Shown: positions 1-6,502, numbered from the stretch's first letter. The stretch is DNA of 13,583 bases from an uncultured Collinsella sp. (GCA_937934355.1 CALGZY010000150.1:1-13583), one strand, 5' to 3'. Made by a program: numbers and translations. The notes: generated by a model from the letters alone, not told the origin.

Positions 1-10
1 GGTAGGGGCA

Positions 11-41
11 CTTACTAGTGACAGGCTTCGCCTGTGCGCTT
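11..41 (-). repeat. Diverged duplicate of the engB 3' end (possible insertion scar)
   Basis: These 31 bases match 1490-1520, the 3' end of engB plus the bases just after its stop, at 24 of 31 positions without gaps. On the minus strand in the engB frame they read K R T G E A C H stop stop, against K R I A E A C L stop stop in the intact gene. The Glu, Ala and Cys codons differ only at the third base, which is how diverged coding copies differ. The sequence is cut off from any open frame upstream (a stop lies two codons before the Lys), so it is a remnant. It lies at the far side of the toxin-antitoxin pair, so the pair sits between two engB tails. The stretch also holds a 6-bp hairpin (ACAGGC/GCCTGT, 21-35) without a following T run. 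Confidence 0.6.
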
Positions 42-44
42 GGT

Positions 45-743
45 TTACGCTGCGCTGGTTTCTTTGTATTCGAAGACTGGTTCTAGGAGATCTTCGATGT
101 TGCAGTGGAGGGCTTTTGCTATGGCTCTTACGCTTGTAACCGAAGCTTCATTGATGTTTCTCTGGCGCTGCTCGTACATTTGGATTGAGCGGAGTGACAC
201 ACCCGATTCGTATGCCAGGTCTTGTTGGGTTTTCTTGAGCCTCTTTCTTGCTAACGCAAGTTTGGTTTGCCTGGACGCTTTTTTCGCCATATCGCAGACG
301 AGACGAGCCACGCGTTCCTCCGAGGCTTCGTGCCAGGGGTAGTACAGGCTGCGCAGCGCATCAAATGGAACGACATGCAGCAAATCTTCGAAAGACTCTC
401 CTAGGCGCCACTGAAGGTATGCCAATATCCAGCCTGTCCAATATTCCGGTGTCTTTTCGAATCGGTAGGTTCGATTTGGCATCGGCCTTGATTGATAGCC
501 GGACCTTTCGGCAATGAGCGCGAACAGCTCAACGCCCGATTTTCCCGACACTACCCATGCGTTGCCGCGTTCGAACTCGCGGGCCACGCCGCTCAGGCAA
601 AAGAGTTCAGCAACTTCCGATCCTTCTGCCCCATAATCGTTAACGGCATAGTCAAAGCAGTCGCCGAGGTTGTTCATTGCATCCTCGAGGTAGTAGACGG
701 GGTATGTCCTACTCGGCCCACGATCCGTTAACTCTTGGATCAT
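45..743 (-). CDS. XRE-type HTH protein, probable antitoxin of a DUF3990 toxin
   Basis: Protein of 232 residues in two parts. The N-terminal part (about 17-140) has the pattern YYLEDAMNNLGDCFDYA, SGVAREFERGN, GKSGVEL and EYWTGWILAYLQW, which I recognise from proteins encoded next to DUF3990 genes. The C-terminal part (about 162-222) is a Cro/C1-type helix-turn-helix (KTQQDLAYESGVSLRSIQMYEQ). The inferred role is to neutralise the upstream toxin through the N-terminal domain and to repress the operon through the HTH at the twin palindromes 1412-1456. The gene overlaps the toxin end by 35 bases, so the two are translationally coupled. The start at 743 follows GGGAGG at a long spacing of about 10. 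A later ATG behind GAGG would cut off the conserved N-terminus, so the upstream start is kept. The antitoxin role is inference from context; the HTH call is firm. Confidence 0.75.
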   Translation of the reverse strand: MIQELTDRGPSRTYPVYYLEDAMNNLGDCFDYAVNDYGAEGSEVAELFCLSGVAREFERGNAWVVSGKSGVELFALIAERSGYQSRPMPNRTYRFEKTPEYWTGWILAYLQWRLGESFEDLLHVVPFDALRSLYYPWHEASEERVARLVCDMAKKASRQTKLALARKRLKKTQQDLAYESGVSLRSIQMYEQRQRNINEASVTSVRAIAKALHCNIEDLLEPVFEYKETSAA

Positions 744-1392
744 TTAAATCAACCCTCCCTGCCATTAAATCCCTAATGTCGATACCTTCGGAATCGAACC
801 CGTTAACCGTATCCAAGTATTTGCGTCGAGCATTCTGCTCTCGCTCAAAACGCTTGGGATAAAACTCAGACCCCAAAGCCTGCTTCCAATCGCAGAATCT
901 AATCGCCGAAAATGCGCACTCGCTCATAAGAGCATATTGGATACCCAAATCACCCAAGCGCATGATACGTTGCAGCTGCCTGAGCGAGATCATGCCGCTG
1001 ACAAACTGTCTTGCAAACGAAAAATAGGAGTCGTCGGCGCGATAACCTCGAATTACGTCATAGGGAGAAATATCAATCAGGCAGTTATCCAGCAGATAGC
1101 GAAGTCCTTCGCGCGCCAGCGGTGTCGAAACATTGAACTCCCTATTGTTAGCCAAAATCGCAAGCCAATTGAGAATTGAAAACTCCCCGGACTCCAAATC
1201 CAAGACTGCGAGACCATCCATATCGAGCTCATATCGATTTGCAATGCCATCAGACTCAGTCCGACATGCCCACTCCATTGCCATTTCCTCATGTGGCGTG
1301 CAATAAAACCCACACCCATAGTCATTGAATTGTCTGCATTTATCCAACGACGGATGCTCGACAACAACCTCCGACCCGTGCCAAAGCTCCAT
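709..1392 (-). CDS. DUF3990 family protein, probable ADP-ribosyltransferase-like toxin
   Basis: Protein of 227 residues. The N-terminal half shows the DUF3990 signature: LWHGS (3-7), then DYGCGFYCT (24-32), EEMAMEWAC (35-43) and later YDVIRGYRADDSYF (111-124). The order His, Gly-Phe-Tyr, ADD recalls the NAD-binding core of ADP-ribosyltransferases. Glu158 in QYALMSECAFSAI is a candidate catalytic Glu. No signal peptide or membrane segment is seen. An in-frame TTG lies at 1404, but GGAGG at 1398-1402 sits five bases before the ATG at 1392, so that ATG is chosen. Gene order is toxin first, HTH partner second, overlapping by 35 bases. By eye the base composition is more AT-rich than engB next door, which fits an accessory module. 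The toxin role and ART fold are family-level inference. Confidence 0.72.
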   Translation of the reverse strand: MELWHGSEVVVEHPSLDKCRQFNDYGCGFYCTPHEEMAMEWACRTESDGIANRYELDMDGLAVLDLESGEFSILNWLAILANNREFNVSTPLAREGLRYLLDNCLIDISPYDVIRGYRADDSYFSFARQFVSGMISLRQLQRIMRLGDLGIQYALMSECAFSAIRFCDWKQALGSEFYPKRFEREQNARRKYLDTVNGFDSEGIDIRDLMAGRVDLNDPRVNGSWAE

Positions 1393-1410
1393 ATCGACCT
1401 CCAAACAAAA

Positions 1411-1457
1411 ATATCACCCCAGTGATAGTGTACCAATAACTATCACTGGGGTGATAT
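1411..1457. promoter_or_regulatory. Twin palindromic operators in a 19-bp perfect inverted repeat
   Basis: The arms at 1411-1429 and 1439-1457 are perfect reverse complements separated by 9 bases. Each arm is itself a dyad, TATCAC-N4-GTGATA (1412-1427 and 1441-1456), with centres 29 bp apart. Two identical dyads directly before a toxin-antitoxin operon are the usual layout for autoregulation by an HTH antitoxin, here presumably the protein encoded at 45-743. The whole repeat would also fold as a hairpin if transcribed. Confidence 0.7.
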
Positions 1458-1484
1458 AGATAGATGCAAACTATTGCCTGCCAA
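1457..1484 (-). promoter_or_regulatory. Possible promoter of the toxin-antitoxin operon
   Basis: On the minus strand, TTGGCA (1479-1484) is a good -35 match. It is followed after 16 bases by a weak -10, TATCTA (1457-1462). Transcription would start inside the first operator dyad, so a bound regulator would block it. The -10 match is poor, so this is tentative. Confidence 0.3.
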
Positions 1485-1493
1485 GAACCCTTA

Positions 1494-2084
1494 CTAGAGG
1501 CAAGCCTCGGCGATGCGCTTTTTGAGTTCGTCGATGCCGGTGCCGGTCTGGGAGCTCGTGATGATTACATTCTCGGCCGGGACGTTGAGCTGCTTTTTGA
1601 TGGCTGCTGCTTGGCGGGCCTGCTGGGTGCGGCTGAGTTTGTCGGCCTTGGTGAGGCAGACGATAAAGTTGAACTCGTTGCCCTGCAGGTAGTCGATCAT
1701 GTCATGGTCGAGTTTACTGGGGTCGTGGCGAATGTCCACCAGCGACACAACCAGGTTAAAGCTGCGCTCGGAGTCGAAGAAGTCGCCAATGAGCTCGGCC
1801 CAACGGTCGCGCTCGGCCTTGGAACGGCGGGCGAAACCGTAGCCTGGCAGGTCCACAAAGTGCACGTCGTCGGCCTCGAAGAAGTTGATGTTGCTCGTCT
1901 TGCCCGGCGTACTCGAAACCTTCACCAGGTTCTTGCGGCCAAAGAGCTTGTTCATGATGGACGACTTGCCCACGTTGGAGCGGCCGACAAAGCTCACCTC
2001 GGGGCAGGTGAACTCGGGGATCTGCGAAACCTTGCCGTAGCTGGCGACGAACTTGGCAAGCTGATAGTTAATGGAATCGGCCAT
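1494..2084 (-). CDS. yihA: Ribosome biogenesis GTPase YihA/YsxC (EngB)
   Basis: TrmE-Era-EngA-EngB-type GTPase of 196 residues that acts in late assembly of the large ribosomal subunit. All G motifs are visible: G1 GRSNVGKSS (34-42), G2 TPGKT (59-63), G3 DLPGYG (78-83), G4 TKADK (145-149) and G5 near SS (177-178). Length is normal for the family. A GTG at 2090 could also open the frame, but AAGGAG lies five bases before the ATG at 2084 and overlaps the GTG, so the ATG is used. mtnN ends 38 bases upstream on the same strand, so the two are probably cotranscribed. The last codons are duplicated in diverged form at 11-41, beyond the toxin-antitoxin pair. Confidence 0.95.
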   Translation of the reverse strand: MADSINYQLAKFVASYGKVSQIPEFTCPEVSFVGRSNVGKSSIMNKLFGRKNLVKVSSTPGKTSNINFFEADDVHFVDLPGYGFARRSKAERDRWAELIGDFFDSERSFNLVVSLVDIRHDPSKLDHDMIDYLQGNEFNFIVCLTKADKLSRTQQARQAAAIKKQLNVPAENVIITSSQTGTGIDELKKRIAEACL

Positions 2085-2122
2085 GGACACTCCTTGGTCG
2101 TAGGTTCTTACAAATAGACGCG

Positions 2123-2863
2123 CTATTGCGCAGCGGCAATGCGGCGGACGATATCGAGCGTGATGTCACTTGCGACACGCGCGTACTCGAACAGATCGAA
2201 CTCGCGCTCGCAAATTGCATCGTACGCCTCGTCACAATTATCGCTGATAGCGCGCAACACCAGGCAATCGACACCATTTTTGGTTGCGACATGGGCAATT
2301 GCCGCGCCCTCCATGCCGACACAATCGGCATGCGTCGCCTCGATAGCGTCGTTGCGCATGGAAGCGCCCGTCACAAAGCGGTTACCCGTGGCAATCGTGC
2401 CGACCAGGAACTGCTTGGTGCCCTCGTTCGAAGCGACTGCATTTTTCGAAGCGTCAACAAACCCACGCTCAGCAAGCACGTCGGCGGCAATATCGACCAG
2501 CGCGGGCGTCGAGCCAAACTCCTCGAGCCCCGGTGCGGACTCGGCGATAAGCGCGGTATCGGTATCCAGATAGCGTAGGCGTTTGCCAATGACCACGTCG
2601 TCGATATGGAGCTTGGGGTTCAAACCGCCCGCAATGCCCGAAAACACAACAGCCTGCGGAGCATACTTGCTAATGAGGTGCTGTGTTGCAGCGGCGGCGT
2701 TCACCGTGCCCATGCCCGCCGTTGTGGCGACAACTGTCAGGCCGTCGAACTCACCGCTCACAACGTTCAAGCCCGCCTCCTGTACCATGCAAACGTTACT
2801 CAACTCTTCCTTAATCTGCATGATCTCTTTTTCGAGTGCACCGATAATCGCGATGGTAGCCAT
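2123..2863 (-). CDS. mtnN: 5'-methylthioadenosine/S-adenosylhomocysteine nucleosidase
   Basis: PNP/UDP phosphorylase-fold enzyme of 246 residues. It hydrolyses MTA and SAH to adenine plus the methylthio- or homocysteinyl-ribose and serves methionine salvage and the activated methyl cycle. Visible motifs: GALEKEI at the N-terminus (Glu13, equivalent to the E. coli acid Glu12), SGIAGGL (75-81), GMEGAAIAHV (183-192, substrate-binding Glu185) and RAISDN (204-209, catalytic Asp208). Length fits the family. The frame is open to a TTG at 2875, but the family start MxxIAIIGA and GGGGA five bases upstream point to the ATG at 2863. It lies between the serine hydrolase gene (78-base gap) and yihA. Confidence 0.92.
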   Translation of the reverse strand: MATIAIIGALEKEIMQIKEELSNVCMVQEAGLNVVSGEFDGLTVVATTAGMGTVNAAAATQHLISKYAPQAVVFSGIAGGLNPKLHIDDVVIGKRLRYLDTDTALIAESAPGLEEFGSTPALVDIAADVLAERGFVDASKNAVASNEGTKQFLVGTIATGNRFVTGASMRNDAIEATHADCVGMEGAAIAHVATKNGVDCLVLRAISDNCDEAYDAICEREFDLFEYARVASDITLDIVRRIAAAQ

Positions 2864-2941
2864 GCCATTCCCCAAACCTATACGAAATTCTCAACCACGG
2901 TATGGTACCAGCATTTTGTTTGCCAACGCCAAACGAACACG

Positions 2942-4060
2942 CTAGGCCAGCGCAGCTCGCGTATCAAACAGAGCCTTTGCATTCGCTGCCGTAACCTCGC
3001 TCGAGCGGTCGCTCCACGGCATCGATGTCATGATGCTCATGACATAGGTACGGCCATCGATGTCGATAAGGCCCGCATCGCATGTCGAATAGCAACCATC
3101 CTCGCTAATCCAGCCTGCCTTGTTGCGCACCAAGGCTTGGTCGTCCGCAATGCCATCACGAATAAACGATCGGGCCGTAGAGGCCAGAAGGCCCGACAGC
3201 CATTGCGACGTCTCGGTATCATGGCTCAGATACTCGCTCATCTCGCGCCACAACTTGGCCGAGGTGCGCGGGCAATAGGTGGGAAAATCACTCATCGAAT
3301 CGAGTGCGGTATCGTAATCGACGCCAAGACCGACAATCCAATCCTCGTAACCGACACGGTCAAACGCCGCACGCAACGCGATAAACGAATCGTTGTCCGA
3401 ATTAACGACCGCGGCCTCGATCAGGTCGCGCACCGTCTGCCAGCCCATGTTGTAGCCACCATAGGTGCCAAGGGAATCATCGAGTGAGACCTGGCCCGTC
3501 TCGACCAGGGATTCGCAGATGTACAACGCATAGAGTGCCTTATAACTGCTCGCACCGTACACCTCGGCGTCCGCGTCATACGTCACGCCCTTGCCGCTCG
3601 TCAGATCGTAAAACACCACGCCCACATCGCCCAGCTCCTGCGCCTGACTCAGGGCATCTTGGAGCGCGGCGAGGCTCTCATCCTCCAGGACGGGAATCTG
3701 GTCATCAACCAGTGAGAAGGTCTGCACGGTATCGCCTGAGGGAATATCGTTAAAGTCCGCCTTCGAAAGCCTCGTATTGAGGCTCGCTGTCGACAGGGTT
3801 TGGCTTGCGGTGGCTTTAGATTCAGAGACCTTTTTGTTTTGCATCTGTACCGTTGACGCATCTGAGTGTGCCATTCGCTCCGACGCGTAGGTTTTGGCGG
3901 TAATTCCGAGGATAATAACCGCCAACGTCAGCATCCCAATGGCGGCAATCTTCGCCACGCGGGCGCGAGCGTCAGCAAGGCCACGCGAAGACGTGCCCTT
4001 CGTCTCATATCTGCTGCTATGCTGCGGCACATACTCGTCCCGCGATGCGTTGTTTCGCAC
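2942..4060 (-). CDS. Membrane-anchored class A beta-lactamase-like serine hydrolase
   Basis: Protein of 372 residues. A basic N-terminus (about 1-36) precedes one hydrophobic segment (about 37-56), then a low-complexity Ser/Thr/Ala linker to about 115 and an extracellular hydrolase domain (about 125-372). The penicillin-recognising triad is present: SSYK (171-174, SxxK with Ser171 nucleophile), SDN (221-223) and KAG (314-316) where KTG is usual. No clear omega-loop ExxLN of true class A beta-lactamases is seen between SDN and KAG. A cell-wall role (D,D-peptidase-like or sensing) is therefore as likely as beta-lactam hydrolysis. Start is GTG at 4060 with AGGAG five bases upstream. A promoter candidate precedes it, so it is probably its own transcription unit, perhaps reading into mtnN. 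Confidence 0.85.
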   Translation of the reverse strand: MRNNASRDEYVPQHSSRYETKGTSSRGLADARARVAKIAAIGMLTLAVIILGITAKTYASERMAHSDASTVQMQNKKVSESKATASQTLSTASLNTRLSKADFNDIPSGDTVQTFSLVDDQIPVLEDESLAALQDALSQAQELGDVGVVFYDLTSGKGVTYDADAEVYGASSYKALYALYICESLVETGQVSLDDSLGTYGGYNMGWQTVRDLIEAAVVNSDNDSFIALRAAFDRVGYEDWIVGLGVDYDTALDSMSDFPTYCPRTSAKLWREMSEYLSHDTETSQWLSGLLASTARSFIRDGIADDQALVRNKAGWISEDGCYSTCDAGLIDIDGRTYVMSIMTSMPWSDRSSEVTAANAKALFDTRAALA

Positions 4061-4097
4061 GTGGTCTCCTGACTGCTACCGTTTATATACGAGCAGC

Positions 4098-4125
4098 ATA
4101 ATACCGAGCAGGCATTTCTTTCCAA
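4098..4125 (-). promoter_or_regulatory. Probable promoter of the serine hydrolase gene
   Basis: On the minus strand, TTGGAA (4120-4125) and TATTAT (4098-4103) are 16 bases apart. This would give a leader of about 30 bases before the AGGAG and GTG start. Confidence 0.5.
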
Positions 4126-4218
4126 AGATATTCAGCGGCGTTTAAGGTGTCTTTAAAGAAACCACAAGCGTTTCTATGCAAATTCACCGGTTATGTTGCG
4201 CATCTCTACCCAAAACGC

Positions 4219-4285
4219 AGTTGCGGTGAAATAGTTCCTGTTTGGGCGGCATAAGCCGAAAAACAAGAACTATTCCACCGCAACT
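4219..4285. repeat. Long palindromic element, possible dispersed repeat and terminator of pflA
   Basis: The arms 4219-4243 and 4261-4285 pair over 25 bases with two mismatches. The loop contains a second stem, CGGC-ATAA-GCCG (4247-4258), so the element folds as one long hairpin. On the minus strand it is followed by GCGTTTTGGG, a short T run, so it could terminate transcription from pflA. The size, near-perfect symmetry and intergenic position resemble a REP- or MITE-like repeat; only one copy is in this window. The remaining parts of the gap 4061-4367 hold the serine hydrolase promoter, a small hairpin (4158-4176) and the element at 4313-4354. Confidence 0.65.
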
Positions 4286-4312
4286 TGACGGGGCTCTTTG
4301 GCAATCAACTTG

Positions 4313-4354
4313 GTGCCCGTGGGCACTCATTTAAGTCTGTCCCCAATGAGTGCC
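4313..4354. repeat. Nested inverted repeats just downstream of pflA
   Basis: GGCACTCATT (4322-4331) pairs perfectly with AATGAGTGCC (4345-4354) around a 13-base loop. Overlapping it is GTGCCC-GT-GGGCAC (4313-4326). The minus-strand loop reads GGGGACAGACTTAAAT, similar to palindromic units I associate with REP-associated IS200-like transposases. That link is from memory and unproven here. It may act as the 3' hairpin of the pflA transcript. Confidence 0.45.
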
Positions 4355-4367
4355 TGAAAATGGCTCG

Positions 4368-5186
4368 CTAGCCGATGGCGTTTTTGAGTTCCGTGCGGCG
4401 CTTTTTCATGCCCGTCATGACGGCGTTGCGCAGCTCGGGCATGCGCGCGGTATCCATCTGGGGAACGCCCTCGAGCTTATAGGGAATCCCCAGCTGCTCA
4501 TACTTGACGACGCCCATCGTGTGATACGGCAGCATCTCCAGGCCGACCACGTTATGCCACGGGGCAATCAGACGACCGAGTGCCTCGCACTCCTCAACCG
4601 TATCGGTAATGCCGGGCACCACCACGTGGCGGATAACGACCTTAATCTTGCGACGGGCAAGCTCATCACCAAACGCCAGGATGCGTGCGGGATCGCAACC
4701 GGTCAGCTTTTTATGCTCGACGGGATCGGCGTGTTTAATGTCGAGCAGCACCATATCGGTCTCGTTGAGTACGGCATCGAACTTCTCGGGATGCGCGGGA
4801 TCGAACGCATAGCCGCAGCTATCCAAGCAGGTATGCACGCGACCATCGGGGTTATTGTGCATGGCGCGGAACAGGTCGGCTAAAAACGCGGGCTGCAGGA
4901 GCGGCTCACCGCCGGACACCGTAATACCACCGCTCCGGTAAAACTCATGGTTGCTCTGGAACTCGTCCATCAGGTGCTCGACGGTCACCATCGTGCCGCC
5001 GTTAACCGACCAGGTATCGGGGTTGTGGCAATACGCACAGCGCATGGGGCAGCCCTGAACAAACACCACAAAGCGGATGCCGGGTCCATCGACCGTTCCC
5101 ATCGTCTCAATCGAATGTACGCGGCCCAGGGCAAACGCAGAGTCCTCGGGACGAGCGTCCACACCCTCGAGCGTCATCTCAGCCAT
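4368..5186 (-). CDS. pflA: Pyruvate formate-lyase activating enzyme (radical SAM)
   Basis: Radical SAM glycyl-radical activase of 272 residues. It uses a [4Fe-4S] cluster and S-adenosylmethionine to abstract hydrogen from the PFL glycine. Visible motifs: TVDGPGIR (31-38), CPMRCAYC (Cys46, Cys50, Cys53, the CxxxCxxC cluster motif), SGGEPLLQ (91-98), HTCLDSCG (118-125) and DIKHADP (149-155). It is about 25 residues longer than the E. coli enzyme, mainly at the N-terminus. An ATG at 5207 has no ribosome binding site, while AAGG lies eight bases before the ATG at 5186, so the latter is preferred with moderate certainty. It is encoded about 7 kb from pflB and grcA with the sucrose cluster between. 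Its likely substrate is the small glycyl-radical protein encoded at 12414-12665. Confidence 0.93.
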   Translation of the reverse strand: MAEMTLEGVDARPEDSAFALGRVHSIETMGTVDGPGIRFVVFVQGCPMRCAYCHNPDTWSVNGGTMVTVEHLMDEFQSNHEFYRSGGITVSGGEPLLQPAFLADLFRAMHNNPDGRVHTCLDSCGYAFDPAHPEKFDAVLNETDMVLLDIKHADPVEHKKLTGCDPARILAFGDELARRKIKVVIRHVVVPGITDTVEECEALGRLIAPWHNVVGLEMLPYHTMGVVKYEQLGIPYKLEGVPQMDTARMPELRNAVMTGMKKRRTELKNAIG

Positions 5187-5235
5187 TCCCGCTACCTTGC
5201 CTCTCATTGGTTTTAGCTACATAAATGCCAGAATC

Positions 5236-5241
5236 ATTCTA
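5236..5241 (-). promoter_or_regulatory. Possible -10 element of a pflA promoter
   Basis: TAGAAT on the minus strand matches the -10 consensus at five of six positions and would give a leader of about 40 bases to the ATG at 5186. No convincing -35 is seen at the right distance, so an activator may be needed. Confidence 0.3.
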
Positions 5242-5308
5242 GCCCATACGCATGATGGCGAAACGGTTTAGCGGTCAATTGGGTTGTCCTATTTGGCCCT
5301 ACGCAAGA

Positions 5309-5341
5309 GCGGCGGGAAGGCTATCGCAACCCGCCCGCCGC
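5309..5341 (-). terminator. GC-rich hairpin downstream of the DegV gene
   Basis: GCGGCGGG (5309-5316) pairs with CCCGCCGC (5334-5341) over 8 bp with a 17-base loop, some 30 bases beyond the DegV stop codon. The following minus-strand bases (TCTTGCG) are only weakly T-rich, so termination efficiency is uncertain. Confidence 0.4.
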
Positions 5342-5372
5342 CGAGGCAATAGAAATCGATAGATGCCAGGCC

Positions 5373-6227
5373 TTACGCTTTAAGCGTGAGCACCGCACCG
5401 AAGGCGGTCGGGCCGCAATGGCTCGAGATGACGCCACCGACCTGAGTCCAGGTAACGTCCTTAAAGCCCAGGTCGTGCGCATAGACTTCCATGTCGTCGC
5501 GCAGCTCCTGGGAAAGGCCTACCGAATACGCCAGGCCAATGTGCGAGTAGTCGATCTCGCCCTTCGCAACCATGTGGTCAATAAAGGCGCGGGCGCACTT
5601 GAGCATAGAGCCGCGGAACTTTTTGGTTGCCACGAACTTGCCGCCCGTCACCTCAATGCAGGGCTTAATCTTGAGCAGGTGGGCGCCAAGGAATGCCACG
5701 TTAGACAGACGACCGCCCGCCTTAAGGAAGGCTAGGTCGGTAGGAACAAAGCCCAGAAGCACACGGTCCATGACGGAATTCGTAAAAGCAAAAATCTCGT
5801 CGACGGTGGCATCGGGGTGAGCCTCGATGTATTTGGCGGTCTCGACGACGACGAGCGACTGGCCCACCGAGACAAAACGCGTATCCATGGAGAATACGTA
5901 GTCGCGGCCCTTAGCCGCAATCTTGGAGGACTGATGCGAGCAAGTCGTGACTTCGGAGTACGCAAGATGCAGAATGGTCGCATCGGGCTGCTCGGCATGG
6001 ATGCGGTCGTACACGTGAGCAAAATCCGCAGGCGCACAGCCACTGGTCTTGGGCATCACGCCAAACTCGTTGCAGCGCGAATAAATCTCGAGCGGATCGA
6101 TCGAGCCGTCCTCGACGGTCTCGTCACCAATCGTGACATGCATAGGCACGCGCACGATACCGTAGCGTTCGCAGAGCTCCGGCGTCACATCCGACCCAGA
6201 CTCAACCACGATTACGTACTTGCCCAT
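5373..6227 (-). CDS. DegV family fatty-acid-binding protein
   Basis: DegV-fold protein of 284 residues. The family binds a long-chain fatty acid; in several Gram-positives DegV/FakB proteins present fatty acids to the FakA kinase. Visible features: VIVVESGSDVTPE at the N-terminus, PKTSGCAPADF (59-69, equivalent to the TSQPSPxDF lipid-head loop), LAYSEVTTCSHQS (88-100, equivalent to the SSxLSGTYQS loop but diverged), FLKAGGRLS (167-175) and SHCGPTAFG (269-277, equivalent to HxGPGxxG). The frame is open to 6338, but the extra 37 residues are not DegV-like and lie in a structured leader, so the ATG at 6227 is used although no strong SD is visible. No fakA is in the window. Whether it works with FakA is unknown. 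Confidence 0.88.
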   Translation of the reverse strand: MGKYVIVVESGSDVTPELCERYGIVRVPMHVTIGDETVEDGSIDPLEIYSRCNEFGVMPKTSGCAPADFAHVYDRIHAEQPDATILHLAYSEVTTCSHQSSKIAAKGRDYVFSMDTRFVSVGQSLVVVETAKYIEAHPDATVDEIFAFTNSVMDRVLLGFVPTDLAFLKAGGRLSNVAFLGAHLLKIKPCIEVTGGKFVATKKFRGSMLKCARAFIDHMVAKGEIDYSHIGLAYSVGLSQELRDDMEVYAHDLGFKDVTWTQVGGVISSHCGPTAFGAVLTLKA

Positions 6228-6312
6228 TATTATCACGACCCATCTCAACATTGGCTTTTCAATACATGGCACGCGCCGCCGCACTGCTGCACAACAGCGT
6301 CCAAGCGCCAAA

Positions 6313-6351
6313 GAGACGCCGTCCCTTGCACACAACAAAGGACAGCGTCTC
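6313..6351 (-). promoter_or_regulatory. Strong hairpin in the leader of the DegV gene
   Basis: GAGACGC (6313-6319) pairs with GCGTCTC (6345-6351). Counting G-U pairs in the minus-strand RNA, the stem continues inward to about 16 bp with a 7-base loop. It lies between the promoter candidate at 6377-6405 and the start codon at 6227, in a leader of about 145 bases. No known riboswitch class is recognisable. It is also downstream of the sucrose operon and could act as its 3' hairpin, though only TTT follows. Confidence 0.45.
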
Positions 6352-6376
6352 CCTGGAAAACTCCGTGCTTCCTGAG

Positions 6377-6405
6377 ATTCTACACGGTTTATTAAGGAGT
6401 GTTAC
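6377..6405 (-). promoter_or_regulatory. Probable promoter of the DegV gene
   Basis: GTAACA (6400-6405) and TAGAAT (6377-6382) lie 17 bases apart on the minus strand, with four of six and five of six consensus matches. This gives a long leader containing the hairpin at 6313-6351. Confidence 0.5.
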
Positions 6406-6502
6406 TTATTCCGCAAACGGTCACTATATGCAGTAAGCGGTAGTTGGCCGCGACAACTGCGACACATTCCGTCCAGCAAATCCAATCGTGCTCCACGCAC
6501 GG

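Noticed and set aside
21..35. Intrinsic terminator of the antitoxin gene
   Set aside because: The 6-bp hairpin lacks a T run on either strand, and it lies within the engB-tail remnant, which explains part of the sequence.
1405..1493. CRISPR-like repeats in the inverted repeat region
   Set aside because: Only two mirror-image dyads with one 13-base interval and no spacer array or cas gene; an operator explains them better.
1464..2117. Plus-strand open frame antisense to engB
   Set aside because: Repetitive Val/Gly/Leu/Ala translation typical of a codon shadow; engB on the other strand has all G motifs.
5187..5207. Upstream ATG of pflA at 5207
   Set aside because: No ribosome binding site precedes it and the added residues are not family-like, while AAGG precedes the ATG at 5186. 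Not fully excluded.
6228..6338. N-terminal extension of the DegV protein
   Set aside because: The extra 37 residues are encoded by the structured leader and do not resemble DegV; family homology begins at MGKYVIVVESGSD.
6228..6376. T-box or known riboswitch in the DegV leader
   Set aside because: No T-box sequence, specifier loop or terminator/antiterminator pair, and no known aptamer core could be recognised.
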